A stretch of DNA of 64,000 nucleotides from contig JAFYOU010000014.1 of assembly GCA_017560095.1 (NCBI GenBank), positions 1 to 64,000 of the forward strand, given 5' to 3'. Source of the stretch: Candidatus Gastranaerophilales bacterium (GTDB taxonomy: Bacteria > Cyanobacteriota > Vampirovibrionia > Gastranaerophilales > Gastranaerophilaceae). The notes under the pieces are model-generated. The model was not told the origin of the DNA, ran no database searches, and saw only the letters and a list, made by a program, of their open reading frames with translations. The first letter of the stretch is position 1. Each line of letters opens with the position of its first letter. This document shows, in pieces, positions 9,183 through 17,246 of the stretch. The position numbers and the translations under genes are program-made.

Positions 9183-10280
9183 TTGACATTTGATTTAGAC
9201 GATTTTTTAAAAAAATCACACAAAGCACAAGCATCTGATATTCATTTAAATTGCGACAAAGCACCATCATTAAGAATAAATGGTGAAATATATAAAATTG
9301 CATCAAGCACAATAACTCAAGAAGATATAAGTAAAATTTTAGATAGTACTTTGCCAGATGAATACAAAAAAAAGATTGGCGAGCTTCAAGATATAGACTA
9401 CGTCTATGAAATCAAAGGTACTTCAAGATACAGAGTAAATTACTGCAAAGACATATGTGGTGGCAAGCTTACTTTTAGAACAATTCCATATTATATTAAA
9501 AATTTAAAAGAACTATCTTTGCCTGATTACTTGGCAGATTATGCAAATTTTAGCAACGGAATTGTTTTTATAACCGGTGCAACGGGTTCAGGTAAATCAA
9601 CCACATTAGCTAGTTTGATTGAAATAATCAACCAAAACCACAAAAGACATATTGTAACAATTGAAGATCCCGTAGAATTTGTTTACGAAGACAAAAAATC
9701 AATAATTACACAAAGAAGCCTAGATATTGACGTTTCAGATTTTAAAACAGGCATCAAATATGCTCTTAGACAAGACCCAGATGTTATATTAATTGGTGAA
9801 ATCAGAGATAAAGAAACATTATTAAGTGCAATTGAAGCATCGGAAACTGGGCACTTAGTTTTTTCAACACTTCATACAAACGGAACAGCAGCATCAATTA
9901 ATCGCTTAAAAGGTTTCATTAAAGAAACAGGCCAAGAGCAATTCATGCAACGTTTAGCTAGTTGTATCAGAGGAATTATTCATCAACAACTTGTTCCAAC
10001 AACAGAAAACGGTGCTTTGACTCCTGCAATAGAAATTTTAACCTTCACATCAACAGTAATAGATTACATCAAAGAAGGCAAATTGGATGATGTTTATCAA
10101 CTTATGCAAAGAAGTAAGCAATCAAACATTTCAACAATGAATAATTCATTGTACAAACTATATAAAGCAGGAAAAATTACAAAAGAAACAGCATACGAGT
10201 TTAGTCTTGAAAAAAATGAAATGGATCAAAGATTAAGAGGTATGTATCAAGATAGCTCGTTAGACGAATCAATTTTATAA
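9183..10280 (+). CDS. pilT: Type IV pilus retraction ATPase PilT
   Basis: Hexameric ATPase that disassembles type IV pili and drives twitching motility. The 365-aa protein has the PilT N-terminal domain (ASDIHLN), Walker A GATGSGKST (132-140), Walker B DPDVILIGEIRD (from 198) and the His box GHLVFSTLHTN (from 223). It starts with TTG, supported by AAGGAG 8 nt upstream. No pilin, pilB or pilC is in the window, so it works with a pilus encoded elsewhere. The following gene begins 19 bp downstream with its own strong ribosome site and is probably co-transcribed. Confidence 0.93.
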   Translation: MTFDLDDFLKKSHKAQASDIHLNCDKAPSLRINGEIYKIASSTITQEDISKILDSTLPDEYKKKIGELQDIDYVYEIKGTSRYRVNYCKDICGGKLTFRTIPYYIKNLKELSLPDYLADYANFSNGIVFITGATGSGKSTTLASLIEIINQNHKRHIVTIEDPVEFVYEDKKSIITQRSLDIDVSDFKTGIKYALRQDPDVILIGEIRDKETLLSAIEASETGHLVFSTLHTNGTAASINRLKGFIKETGQEQFMQRLASCIRGIIHQQLVPTTENGALTPAIEILTFTSTVIDYIKEGKLDDVYQLMQRSKQSNISTMNNSLYKLYKAGKITKETAYEFSLEKNEMDQRLRGMYQDSSLDESIL

Positions 10281-10299
10281 TATTTAAAGGAGTAAAATA

Positions 10300-11700
10300 A
10301 TGGCGCCATTCCCAGAAGCAGAAATAATGACAATCAAAAGACTTGAAGTTGCATTAAGAAAAATGGACTTTAAGTTACTAAAAGATGGAGCATATAAACT
10401 TCATGAAAAATACCATGGAGGACACAGGTTTGAATATCTTGATTTATTAAAAGATATCTACATTGAAATTACAAACAATCCTTCCATTCCAGATGATGTT
10501 AAAGATATTTTATCTCCTACGATAGAAGACATCTTAACTCAAGGCGGAGTACAAGCTGACATCTCAATGTCTCCATCTGAAAGCTTAAATAACTCAGAAG
10601 AAGCTGTTGCTTCAGCAAATAACTTTCAAGAAGAATACAAAGAAGAAACAAAAATAAATGCATTTGATGCATTTAGTCCGCAAAAAGTTCAAGCACCACA
10701 AACAAATCCCCCGCGTTATTTTACTCAAAGCCCATTCAGTGCTGAGCCTTTCAGAGATTTTAACATTCCAAAAGATGAACCCCAAGCAATTGCATATAAA
10801 GAACAATCTAACAAGCAAAATGAAGATCAAAAATATGAAATTCAAGAAGAGCACTATCAAGAAATAGTTAATGAAACTATTAAAGAATTTAGCAATCTTC
10901 AAGAAAACAAAGAAATACAACAAGAAGAGTCACAAAAAGAAATTCATATTTCTCAAGAAAAAAAATCTATAGGAATATTATATTTCCAAGATAACTCTCA
11001 AGAAAAAACAAAAAATATTTTAAAACTAAAAGAAATAATATCAGCTTCAAGAGAAAAGGAATCTTTGATTGATGATTTATTTGCATTAATTTCTGAAATC
11101 TCAACACAAACAGATACAAGTGTTGTTGAATTACAAGGGATTTTAGAAAACATAGCTAAAAATGGCAACTCAACAAATTTGATTACAAATTCCCAAAGTG
11201 CAATGTTTTCAGATTTATTAGATTCAATTAATGCAACACATAGTTTAATTAAAAATGAGGACAACAGCAAAATCAATTTTATTCCACTATTTGGCTTGTC
11301 AAACTTATTTACTTGCGAAGAATGCAAAGAAAAACACTTTAACAAAATCAAAATTCCTAAACCACTAGTGTTAGAATGTCCAAAATGCAAAAACCCAATG
11401 TACCCAGAATTATATGCAAACATTGATAATGGGGCAATTAATTTGGAATATTACAATGAAGCATTAGTTAATCTAGCGAACTCAAAAACTTGGCTTGTAA
11501 TTCATTCATCATTCTGCGATAAAACAAGTCTTGAATTAATCAAAAGCACACTTAAAGTTTCAAAAGTTGAAGAAATTTATATTCTAGATAAAGATTTCAA
11601 TTCAAGAGAAACTTATAAAAATCTTATCTCAAGCATCAAAGAAGAAGTCAAACTTTATACTCAAGGAAACATATTGGAAGATTTTTTTAACAACATTTAG
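10300..11700 (+). CDS. Unknown protein with degenerate sirtuin-like C-terminal zinc domain
   Basis: Residues 1-90 form a helical domain (KRLEVALRKMDFKLLKDGAYKLHEKYH...). Residues 90-230 are Gln/Glu-rich and probably disordered. The last 140 residues resemble the second half of a sirtuin: IPLFGL (328-333, where sirtuins have ELHG with the catalytic His), Zn-ligand pairs C339/C342 and C360/C363, then a P-E-L-Y stretch, TWLVIHSSF (like the FLVIGTS strand), EEIYILD and a closing GNILEDFF helix. The catalytic His is Phe (F331) and the N-terminal GAG-type NAD loop is absent, so deacetylase activity is unlikely. AAAGGAG precedes the ATG. It lies between pilT and recO, 9 bp before the latter. The sirtuin relationship is my inference from pattern. 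Confidence 0.55.
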   Translation: MAPFPEAEIMTIKRLEVALRKMDFKLLKDGAYKLHEKYHGGHRFEYLDLLKDIYIEITNNPSIPDDVKDILSPTIEDILTQGGVQADISMSPSESLNNSEEAVASANNFQEEYKEETKINAFDAFSPQKVQAPQTNPPRYFTQSPFSAEPFRDFNIPKDEPQAIAYKEQSNKQNEDQKYEIQEEHYQEIVNETIKEFSNLQENKEIQQEESQKEIHISQEKKSIGILYFQDNSQEKTKNILKLKEIISASREKESLIDDLFALISEISTQTDTSVVELQGILENIAKNGNSTNLITNSQSAMFSDLLDSINATHSLIKNEDNSKINFIPLFGLSNLFTCEECKEKHFNKIKIPKPLVLECPKCKNPMYPELYANIDNGAINLEYYNEALVNLANSKTWLVIHSSFCDKTSLELIKSTLKVSKVEEIYILDKDFNSRETYKNLISSIKEEVKLYTQGNILEDFFNNI

Positions 11701-11709
11701 GGGTTTAAA

Positions 11710-12495
11710 TTGAAAAAATCTTTCATGACAGAAGCAATTAACCTTAAAAACTATCCTTTAAATGACAATGATAGCATTGTTGTTATGTTTTCAAAACAAA
11801 AAGGTTTAATAAGAGCCGTTGCAAAGGGAGTTAAGCGTCCAAAATCTAAATTAGGTGCTAGGGTTCAAATGTTTATTGCAAATCAGCTAATGCTTTTTGA
11901 AGGCAAAAATCTAGACACCATTGCTCAAGCTCAAAGCGTAAATACTTTTTCAAAAATAAGAAGCGACTTAGATAAAATGTCATATTCTATGTATGTTGCT
12001 GAGCTTGTTAATAATTTTTGTTCAAACGATTACAATAAAGATGAAAATTATTGCGAAATTTATGATTTAATTTACGCCACATATGATAAAATTGCAACAT
12101 CTAGCACTAAAGAAGAAGTTATTTTTGCAACATTAAAATTTCAAATTAAATTAATGAATTTTTTAGGCTGGGGCTTAGATTTTGAATACTGTTCAAAATG
12201 TCAAAAAAATATTGAAGACGAGCTTAATCAAAGTTGCTTTTACTCTTACTCATTAGGCAGTTTTTTGTGTGGCGAATGTGGTGATAATATTAATGGAGTC
12301 AGAATTCATAATAAAATAAGACTATTTTTAGCTGAATTATCCAAAACAAATTATCTTAAAAAAACAAAATATGACGACTTAGTTAATTATGCAGTTTTAG
12401 AAAAATGTTTTTTATTCATGAAAAAATATATTGATAATTTAAGTAGTAAAAAAACAAAAATATTTGAAGTTTTAGAAAAAACTATGTTGGTGTAA
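11710..12495 (+). CDS. recO: DNA repair protein RecO
   Basis: Recombination mediator that works with RecR/RecF to load RecA on SSB-coated gaps. It has an N-terminal OB-fold (TEAINLKNYPLNDNDSIVVMFSKQKGLIRAVAKGVKRPKS) and a helical C-terminal domain with a four-Cys zinc finger (CSKC ... CGEC). 261 aa is normal length. The TTG start has AGGGG 6 nt upstream; the ATG five codons in is an alternative. The stop lies next to the CgeB-like gene start, so the three genes 11710-14569 form one transcription unit. Confidence 0.93.
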   Translation: MKKSFMTEAINLKNYPLNDNDSIVVMFSKQKGLIRAVAKGVKRPKSKLGARVQMFIANQLMLFEGKNLDTIAQAQSVNTFSKIRSDLDKMSYSMYVAELVNNFCSNDYNKDENYCEIYDLIYATYDKIATSSTKEEVIFATLKFQIKLMNFLGWGLDFEYCSKCQKNIEDELNQSCFYSYSLGSFLCGECGDNINGVRIHNKIRLFLAELSKTNYLKKTKYDDLVNYAVLEKCFLFMKKYIDNLSSKKTKIFEVLEKTMLV

Positions 12496-12496
12496 A

Positions 12497-13426
12497 ATGA
12501 AAAAAATATTAGGAATTATGCCACATAGTATAGGCGGAAGATTAACAATTTCAAGCATTTTAGATGGTTTTAGAGAGAATAATTTTGAAGTAATTATTTA
12601 TGATGAATTAAAACAAGATAACTTTAATGAATTTTTAAATAAAGATTGCAAATACATAGTTGGTTACGATTTTTCACCAATAAAGTTAAAGATAGATTAC
12701 AATTTAAATTTCACATGCATTGCTTATTTTTCCGATGTAATAGAGCAAAAAACAAGTGGGGTTGGATATTTAGAATATAATAAATATTTAAATAACTCCG
12801 ATATTTGTATATTTTATTGGGATAGGGAATTATCGAAAAATACAAATTATTTTTATCAGCCTCATTTTGTTAATACAAATATTTATAAAAACTATCTAAA
12901 ACCCGTTTGCGATATTACCTTTATGGGTAGATTAGATACTGATTTAAGATTGAATATGTTTCTTGAGTTAAACAAAAAATTAAAAGATGTTAAAATCAGA
13001 TATTATGGGATAAAAAGACATTTTGATGACGCCATTGCAAGGTGTAATGAATCAGACAAAAAGATTTTAAAAAAATGCTATTGTGGTTTTATTGACAACG
13101 AAAAAGATATGGCACAAGCCATTAATGAAACAAAAATTGTTTATAATATTAATGCTCAAGGAATAAGTTCTTTAAATTATCGAACAATTCAAGTTCTAGC
13201 TTGTGAAAGACTTTTGATATCTGATAAAAGAGAGGAGCTGGATTTATTTAACGATATTATACCTGTTTATAATAATATTGATGATTTAGCTGACAAAATA
13301 AAATACTATTTAAATAATCAAGATGAATACTTGAAAATTACAAAATCTTGTAGAAAAATAATTGAAGAAAAATTAGATTCAAAAATTTGCGTAAAAAATA
13401 TGCTTTTAAAAATTCAAGGAGAATAA
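12497..13426 (+). CDS. CgeB-like GT-B glycosyltransferase
   Basis: 309-aa protein resembling the CgeB / Glyco_trans_1_2 group of glycosyltransferases. The C-terminal half has the usual order: CDITFMGRLDTDLRL, KIRYYGIK, KKCYCGFIDNEKDMAQAINETKIVYNINAQGISSLNYRTIQVLACERLLISDK, and then a helix-rich end. The motif with a donor-binding Glu/Cys region and a following LLISD strand is typical. The acceptor and sugar are not predictable. It starts 1 bp after recO and ends flush with an ATP-grasp gene, which suggests both modify the same cell-surface or small-molecule product. Confidence 0.7.
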   Translation: MKKILGIMPHSIGGRLTISSILDGFRENNFEVIIYDELKQDNFNEFLNKDCKYIVGYDFSPIKLKIDYNLNFTCIAYFSDVIEQKTSGVGYLEYNKYLNNSDICIFYWDRELSKNTNYFYQPHFVNTNIYKNYLKPVCDITFMGRLDTDLRLNMFLELNKKLKDVKIRYYGIKRHFDDAIARCNESDKKILKKCYCGFIDNEKDMAQAINETKIVYNINAQGISSLNYRTIQVLACERLLISDKREELDLFNDIIPVYNNIDDLADKIKYYLNNQDEYLKITKSCRKIIEEKLDSKICVKNMLLKIQGE

Positions 13427-14569
13427 ATGTTTATTTTAAATGATCCATATATTTCAGATTTTTTAATCGAAACAATTAAACAAAATAATTATAAAGTTTT
13501 AGATTATGGCTTAGCAAAAAATTATTTTTCATCAAATAATTTAATTTCAAACGACAATGCAAAGGCTATTTCAAAACTCTATTTAAATTCTGAAAATTCT
13601 ATTGATTGGATAATTCAAAATAAACCAGATTCTTTACTGACTAATTTAATAAAAATTAGCAAAGATAAAGCTTTATTTAGAAAAATGTTATCTAAAATTT
13701 ATCCTGATTATTATTTTAGAGAAGTTAATTTAGATGAATTAAAAAAACTGGATAGCAAAAATTTAAAATATCCTTTTGTTTTAAAGCCAAGTGTAGGTTT
13801 TTTAAGCTTTGGAGTTTATCCAATTTATAATGAAAACGATTTTAAAAATGTTGTTTTAAAAATTGATTCTGATATTGAAAAATTAAAAGGGGTTTTCCCA
13901 TTATCCGTCGTAGATTGCACCAATTTTTTAATCGAAGAAATGATTGAAGGAGAAGAATTTGCAATTGATGCTTATTTTGATGAAAATGGTGAAGCTATAA
14001 TTTTAAATATTTTTCAACACCCATTTTTAGACAAAAATGATGTATCAGACAGAGTCTATTATACTTCTAAATCAATTATTCAAAATTATTTAAAACCTTT
14101 TAAAGAATTATTAGATAAAATTGCAAAAGAAGGAAATTATAAAAACTTTCCTTTTCATTTAGAATTAAGGATGAACGAAAACAAAATTATTCCAATTGAA
14201 ATTAATCCAATGCGTTTTTGCGGTTGGTGCATAACAGATATTGCTTATTTTGCTTGGGAAATTAACCCATATATTTATTTTATGGAAAATAAAAAACCCG
14301 ATTGGGAAGAAATTTTAAAATCAAAAAATAACGACTACTTCTATTTTACAATTGGCGATATTCCTTCGGGTATTGACAAAACATTCATAAAAAAAATTAA
14401 TTTTGAAAAATATTTAAAAAATATTTCAAACCCACTTGAAATAAGAAAAATAGATTATAAAACAAAACCAGTTTTTGCAATTGTTTTTGGACGTTGTAAT
14501 AATATTGAGGAAATCAACAATCTTTTAAAATTGAATATGAAAGAATTTATTGAGCTGGAAAAATACTAA
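13427..14569 (+). CDS. ATP-grasp ligase-like protein
   Basis: 380-aa enzyme of the ATP-grasp superfamily (carboxylate-amine/thiol ligases acting through acyl-phosphate). Visible motifs are YPFVLKPSVGFLSFGV (nucleotide-binding Lys and flexible loop), FLIEEMIEGEEFAIDAYFD (adenine and ribose contacts) and the metal-binding FHLELRMNENKIIPIEINPMRF. Substrates cannot be named. It follows the CgeB-like transferase without a gap (A-rich ribosome site GGAG before ATG). The 3' end overlaps the end of the convergent RNR-like gene by 23 bp. Confidence 0.8.
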   Translation: MFILNDPYISDFLIETIKQNNYKVLDYGLAKNYFSSNNLISNDNAKAISKLYLNSENSIDWIIQNKPDSLLTNLIKISKDKALFRKMLSKIYPDYYFREVNLDELKKLDSKNLKYPFVLKPSVGFLSFGVYPIYNENDFKNVVLKIDSDIEKLKGVFPLSVVDCTNFLIEEMIEGEEFAIDAYFDENGEAIILNIFQHPFLDKNDVSDRVYYTSKSIIQNYLKPFKELLDKIAKEGNYKNFPFHLELRMNENKIIPIEINPMRFCGWCITDIAYFAWEINPYIYFMENKKPDWEEILKSKNNDYFYFTIGDIPSGIDKTFIKKINFEKYLKNISNPLEIRKIDYKTKPVFAIVFGRCNNIEEINNLLKLNMKEFIELEKY

Positions 14570-15845
14570 CCCCTTTAATCCCATGTTTAGCGCAGGCTCT
14601 AATTATTAAATCTATATCTTGAATTGTATGCCTTGTTTTCAAATTAATTGTTTTTGAAATACCTCCATCAAGGTACTTTTGCGCTGTTGCCATTGTATCA
14701 ATTTCATCCCAATAAGTTGCATTAGGATTATCTACAGGCTCAATTGAAGGAGTTGTTTTTAAAACTCTTGAAGTTGTTCCAGATGGCGAAATACACATTC
14801 TTATATTTTCTTTTTGCGCTTGAGCTTTAATTATTGCAAGTGATTTTTCAAGCACTTCGATAGCTTCATTGGAGCCATATTCAAGCCCCATTTGATTTAA
14901 TAAATCTTGATAACCTAAAATACTGATAAAACCATTTGGAGCAATTCTTTTTAGTGCCATAGATAAAACATTAGCACTTTGAGACAAAAAAGCATAATCG
15001 AAACTTTTAGATTCTTTATTGTAAAATCTAGCCAAATTAATTTGTACTAAGCTCAATCCTTCATTTTCATTTAGCTCACTTGCAGCACACGAATCGCAAA
15101 TAAAATCCTTTTTGGATGAAAAAATAACTCCAGGTTCGCCTGATTTTTTCATCGATTCCAAAAGCTTAAAATAAACCTTTTTGGCATCAATTTTTGTTCC
15201 ATCATCCAAAATTAAGTCTTGTTCATTGTCAACTTTTGTTAAAAAATCATCATCAATAACAACCGACAAATCAAAACACCAATCATTATAATTTGCACTA
15301 TCTTTCAGACTAATAAAATCAATAATTTTTGGATGAGTTACATTTAAAAGAGCAATTCCTGCAGGGGGTCTTTTTAAGGAAGGTTCTCTATATTTAAAAT
15401 ATTCATTTATTTTTTTAATTTCATAAATTGGATTATTTAATTCAGAAAAATTTATCCCAACTCCGACACCATTTTTTATATATTCTTCCAATAGCGCACA
15501 ATGCTGCACTGCGGATTTTCTTTTATCTAGTTTTATACCTATTGCGCTTTTTGGATCCGCAAGATTATTATATGTACTAGTTGAAAAAGCGACATAACCC
15601 ATTTTTAAAAGATTAGACAAACTATGATGTATATTAGAATCAGGAAATATTTGAGTTGAAATTTCCTCAAAAAAAGCGTTTATATTTTTATCTGAAGGAA
15701 TTATACCTCTTGCAATTAATGGTTTTTTATTTACAAAAATTGTTTCATATGACAAAGAATCTTGCTTTTCTTGAAATAGCAAAGTTTTATTCTTATTTAT
15801 TAAAACATTTTGTTTGCTTCTGATGGCAATTGGTCTAATTTGCAT
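14547..15845 (-). CDS. Degenerate class II ribonucleotide reductase homologue
   Basis: 432 aa, much shorter than NrdJ (about 700 or more). RNR landmarks run in order: NGVGVGINFSEL (GGGVGFNFS), PPAGIALLNVTHPKIIDFI, DWCFDLSVVIDDDFL, SGEPGVIF, QINLARFY (SINLAKF), GYQDLLNQMGL, SPSGTTSRV (APTGTIS), then QKYLDGGISKTINL and the KHGIKGVSIFP end. The active loop N-P-C-x-E reads D-S-C-A-A. The presumed radical Cys (C253) is kept, but the Asn and Glu partners are Asp and Ala. The second redox Cys is Leu and no Cys occurs at the first redox position. Normal dNTP synthesis by this protein is doubtful. It lies 1 bp after scpB, in the smc-scpA-scpB transcription unit. Confidence 0.7.
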   Translation of the reverse strand: MQIRPIAIRSKQNVLINKNKTLLFQEKQDSLSYETIFVNKKPLIARGIIPSDKNINAFFEEISTQIFPDSNIHHSLSNLLKMGYVAFSTSTYNNLADPKSAIGIKLDKRKSAVQHCALLEEYIKNGVGVGINFSELNNPIYEIKKINEYFKYREPSLKRPPAGIALLNVTHPKIIDFISLKDSANYNDWCFDLSVVIDDDFLTKVDNEQDLILDDGTKIDAKKVYFKLLESMKKSGEPGVIFSSKKDFICDSCAASELNENEGLSLVQINLARFYNKESKSFDYAFLSQSANVLSMALKRIAPNGFISILGYQDLLNQMGLEYGSNEAIEVLEKSLAIIKAQAQKENIRMCISPSGTTSRVLKTTPSIEPVDNPNATYWDEIDTMATAQKYLDGGISKTINLKTRHTIQDIDLIIRACAKHGIKGVSIFPAQ

Positions 15846-15846
15846 T

Positions 15847-16359
15847 TTACAGGTTTTTTAAATCTTGAGTTGCGTCCAATTTTTTAACAAGAGCTTTAAT
15901 ATCCCCTTTAAGTTTGAAATATTCTTGAAATTTTTTTGTCGTCCTGATATTAAAGCTTCTTCCGTTTTTATCTTTAGATCGAGAAATCAAGCCTTGTTCT
16001 AGTAATTCAGCAATGTGCTCATAAGCACTTGGACGAATTTCTTTCAGATAAGATTGACGAATTGGCTCTTTAAGGGCAATTACGGTTAACGTCTTAATTA
16101 CAGCAGGTGTTAATTCAACAGGGCAAAGTTTTTCAACTATATCCATATGTTCTGCCTTAACTTGGATAATATAACCGTCTTCATCATCAATTTCAAGTGC
16201 ACCTTCTCTTGAAGCATAATCAAACATTAAATCTAATAATGCTTCCTGAGCAGTTTCTTCCTCTATCCCCAAAAGTTCTGCGATTTCAATTGGTTGCATT
16301 GCTTTTGATGTTATAAACAATATTGCTTCAATTTTTGATTTTAAAACTGACACTTCCAT
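15847..16359 (-). CDS. scpB: Segregation and condensation protein ScpB
   Basis: Winged-helix kite subunit of the SMC-ScpA-ScpB condensin. The 170-aa protein shows the usual two winged helices: SKIEAILFITSKAMQPIEIAELLGI, and VIKTLTVIALKEPIRQSYLKEIRPSAYEHIAELLEQGLI. The start codon overlaps the scpA stop (TAATG), so translation is coupled and stoichiometry may be set that way. Confidence 0.94.
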   Translation of the reverse strand: MEVSVLKSKIEAILFITSKAMQPIEIAELLGIEEETAQEALLDLMFDYASREGALEIDDEDGYIIQVKAEHMDIVEKLCPVELTPAVIKTLTVIALKEPIRQSYLKEIRPSAYEHIAELLEQGLISRSKDKNGRSFNIRTTKKFQEYFKLKGDIKALVKKLDATQDLKNL

Positions 16360-17246
16360 TAGTTTTCATCCCCAACGTTTTCGTCATTATTTTCGGTTTC
16401 TTGTGTTTTTCTAACAAATAATTTACCGTAAAATTCTTCTTGATAAAGCTCATACTTTTCTTCACGAGTCAAAAACAAAAGAGCAATATAAGCTGAACTT
16501 CTATCAAAATTCAATAAGCACAATTCTCTTAACTCAATATTTTCTTCTCTTTCTAAAATTTGAGCTAAGTTTTGCCTCATTCTTTCAACTACTTCTTCAA
16601 CATATTCATCGTGCGCTAATTCTTTAATTTGATGAGCTTTTAAAGATGCATAGTTTCTAACTCTGCGCTCTTTTCTATCTAAAGCTGATTTAATTGCATA
16701 TTTTTTTTCTAATTCTTCATAAAATTGGATATGACGAATTAAATCTTTTAACGTTACATTTCTTTTTCTATTCAAGCGAACAGATGTTCTTCTTTGCAAC
16801 ACTTCATCAAATGAAACAATGTTATTTGTCGGTATTTGCATTTGCTCAAAATCATCACCAAAGTCATCATCTTCAAAATAATCCAATGGCTCAACTTCAA
16901 AATCATTAATTGAAATACCTTGAAAAATATCAGATTTTATTTTTAATAAAGTTGAAGAAAATAATAAAGCTTTTCCAACGGAGCGCAAATTATCTTGTTT
17001 AAGTTCCGAAATTCGAGCCATATACTTATCATACAAATCAACAATATCAATATTCCATGGGTCAATTTTACCCATACGAACTAAATCAAGAATAATTTCA
17101 ATAGCATCTGTTTGAACATCTTTTTTAATACCAGATTTAGATATAAATTCTGTATTTTCACCAAAATCTACAGTTCCATCAAGAACTTGTATTTCATTAT
17201 ATATTTGTTTATTATTTCCGTAAAAATCACTAACTGCTTGGCTCAT
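16359..17246 (-). CDS. scpA: Segregation and condensation protein ScpA
   Basis: Kleisin subunit that bridges the two SMC heads. The N-terminal helix region contains DAIEIILDLVRMGKIDPWNIDIVDLYDKYM and ALLFSSTLLKIKSDIFQG, followed by an acidic linker and a C-terminal winged helix (REELCLLNF...). 295 aa is within the family range. TAATG overlaps join it to smc upstream and scpB downstream. Confidence 0.94.
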   Translation of the reverse strand: MSQAVSDFYGNNKQIYNEIQVLDGTVDFGENTEFISKSGIKKDVQTDAIEIILDLVRMGKIDPWNIDIVDLYDKYMARISELKQDNLRSVGKALLFSSTLLKIKSDIFQGISINDFEVEPLDYFEDDDFGDDFEQMQIPTNNIVSFDEVLQRRTSVRLNRKRNVTLKDLIRHIQFYEELEKKYAIKSALDRKERRVRNYASLKAHQIKELAHDEYVEEVVERMRQNLAQILEREENIELRELCLLNFDRSSAYIALLFLTREEKYELYQEEFYGKLFVRKTQETENNDENVGDEN

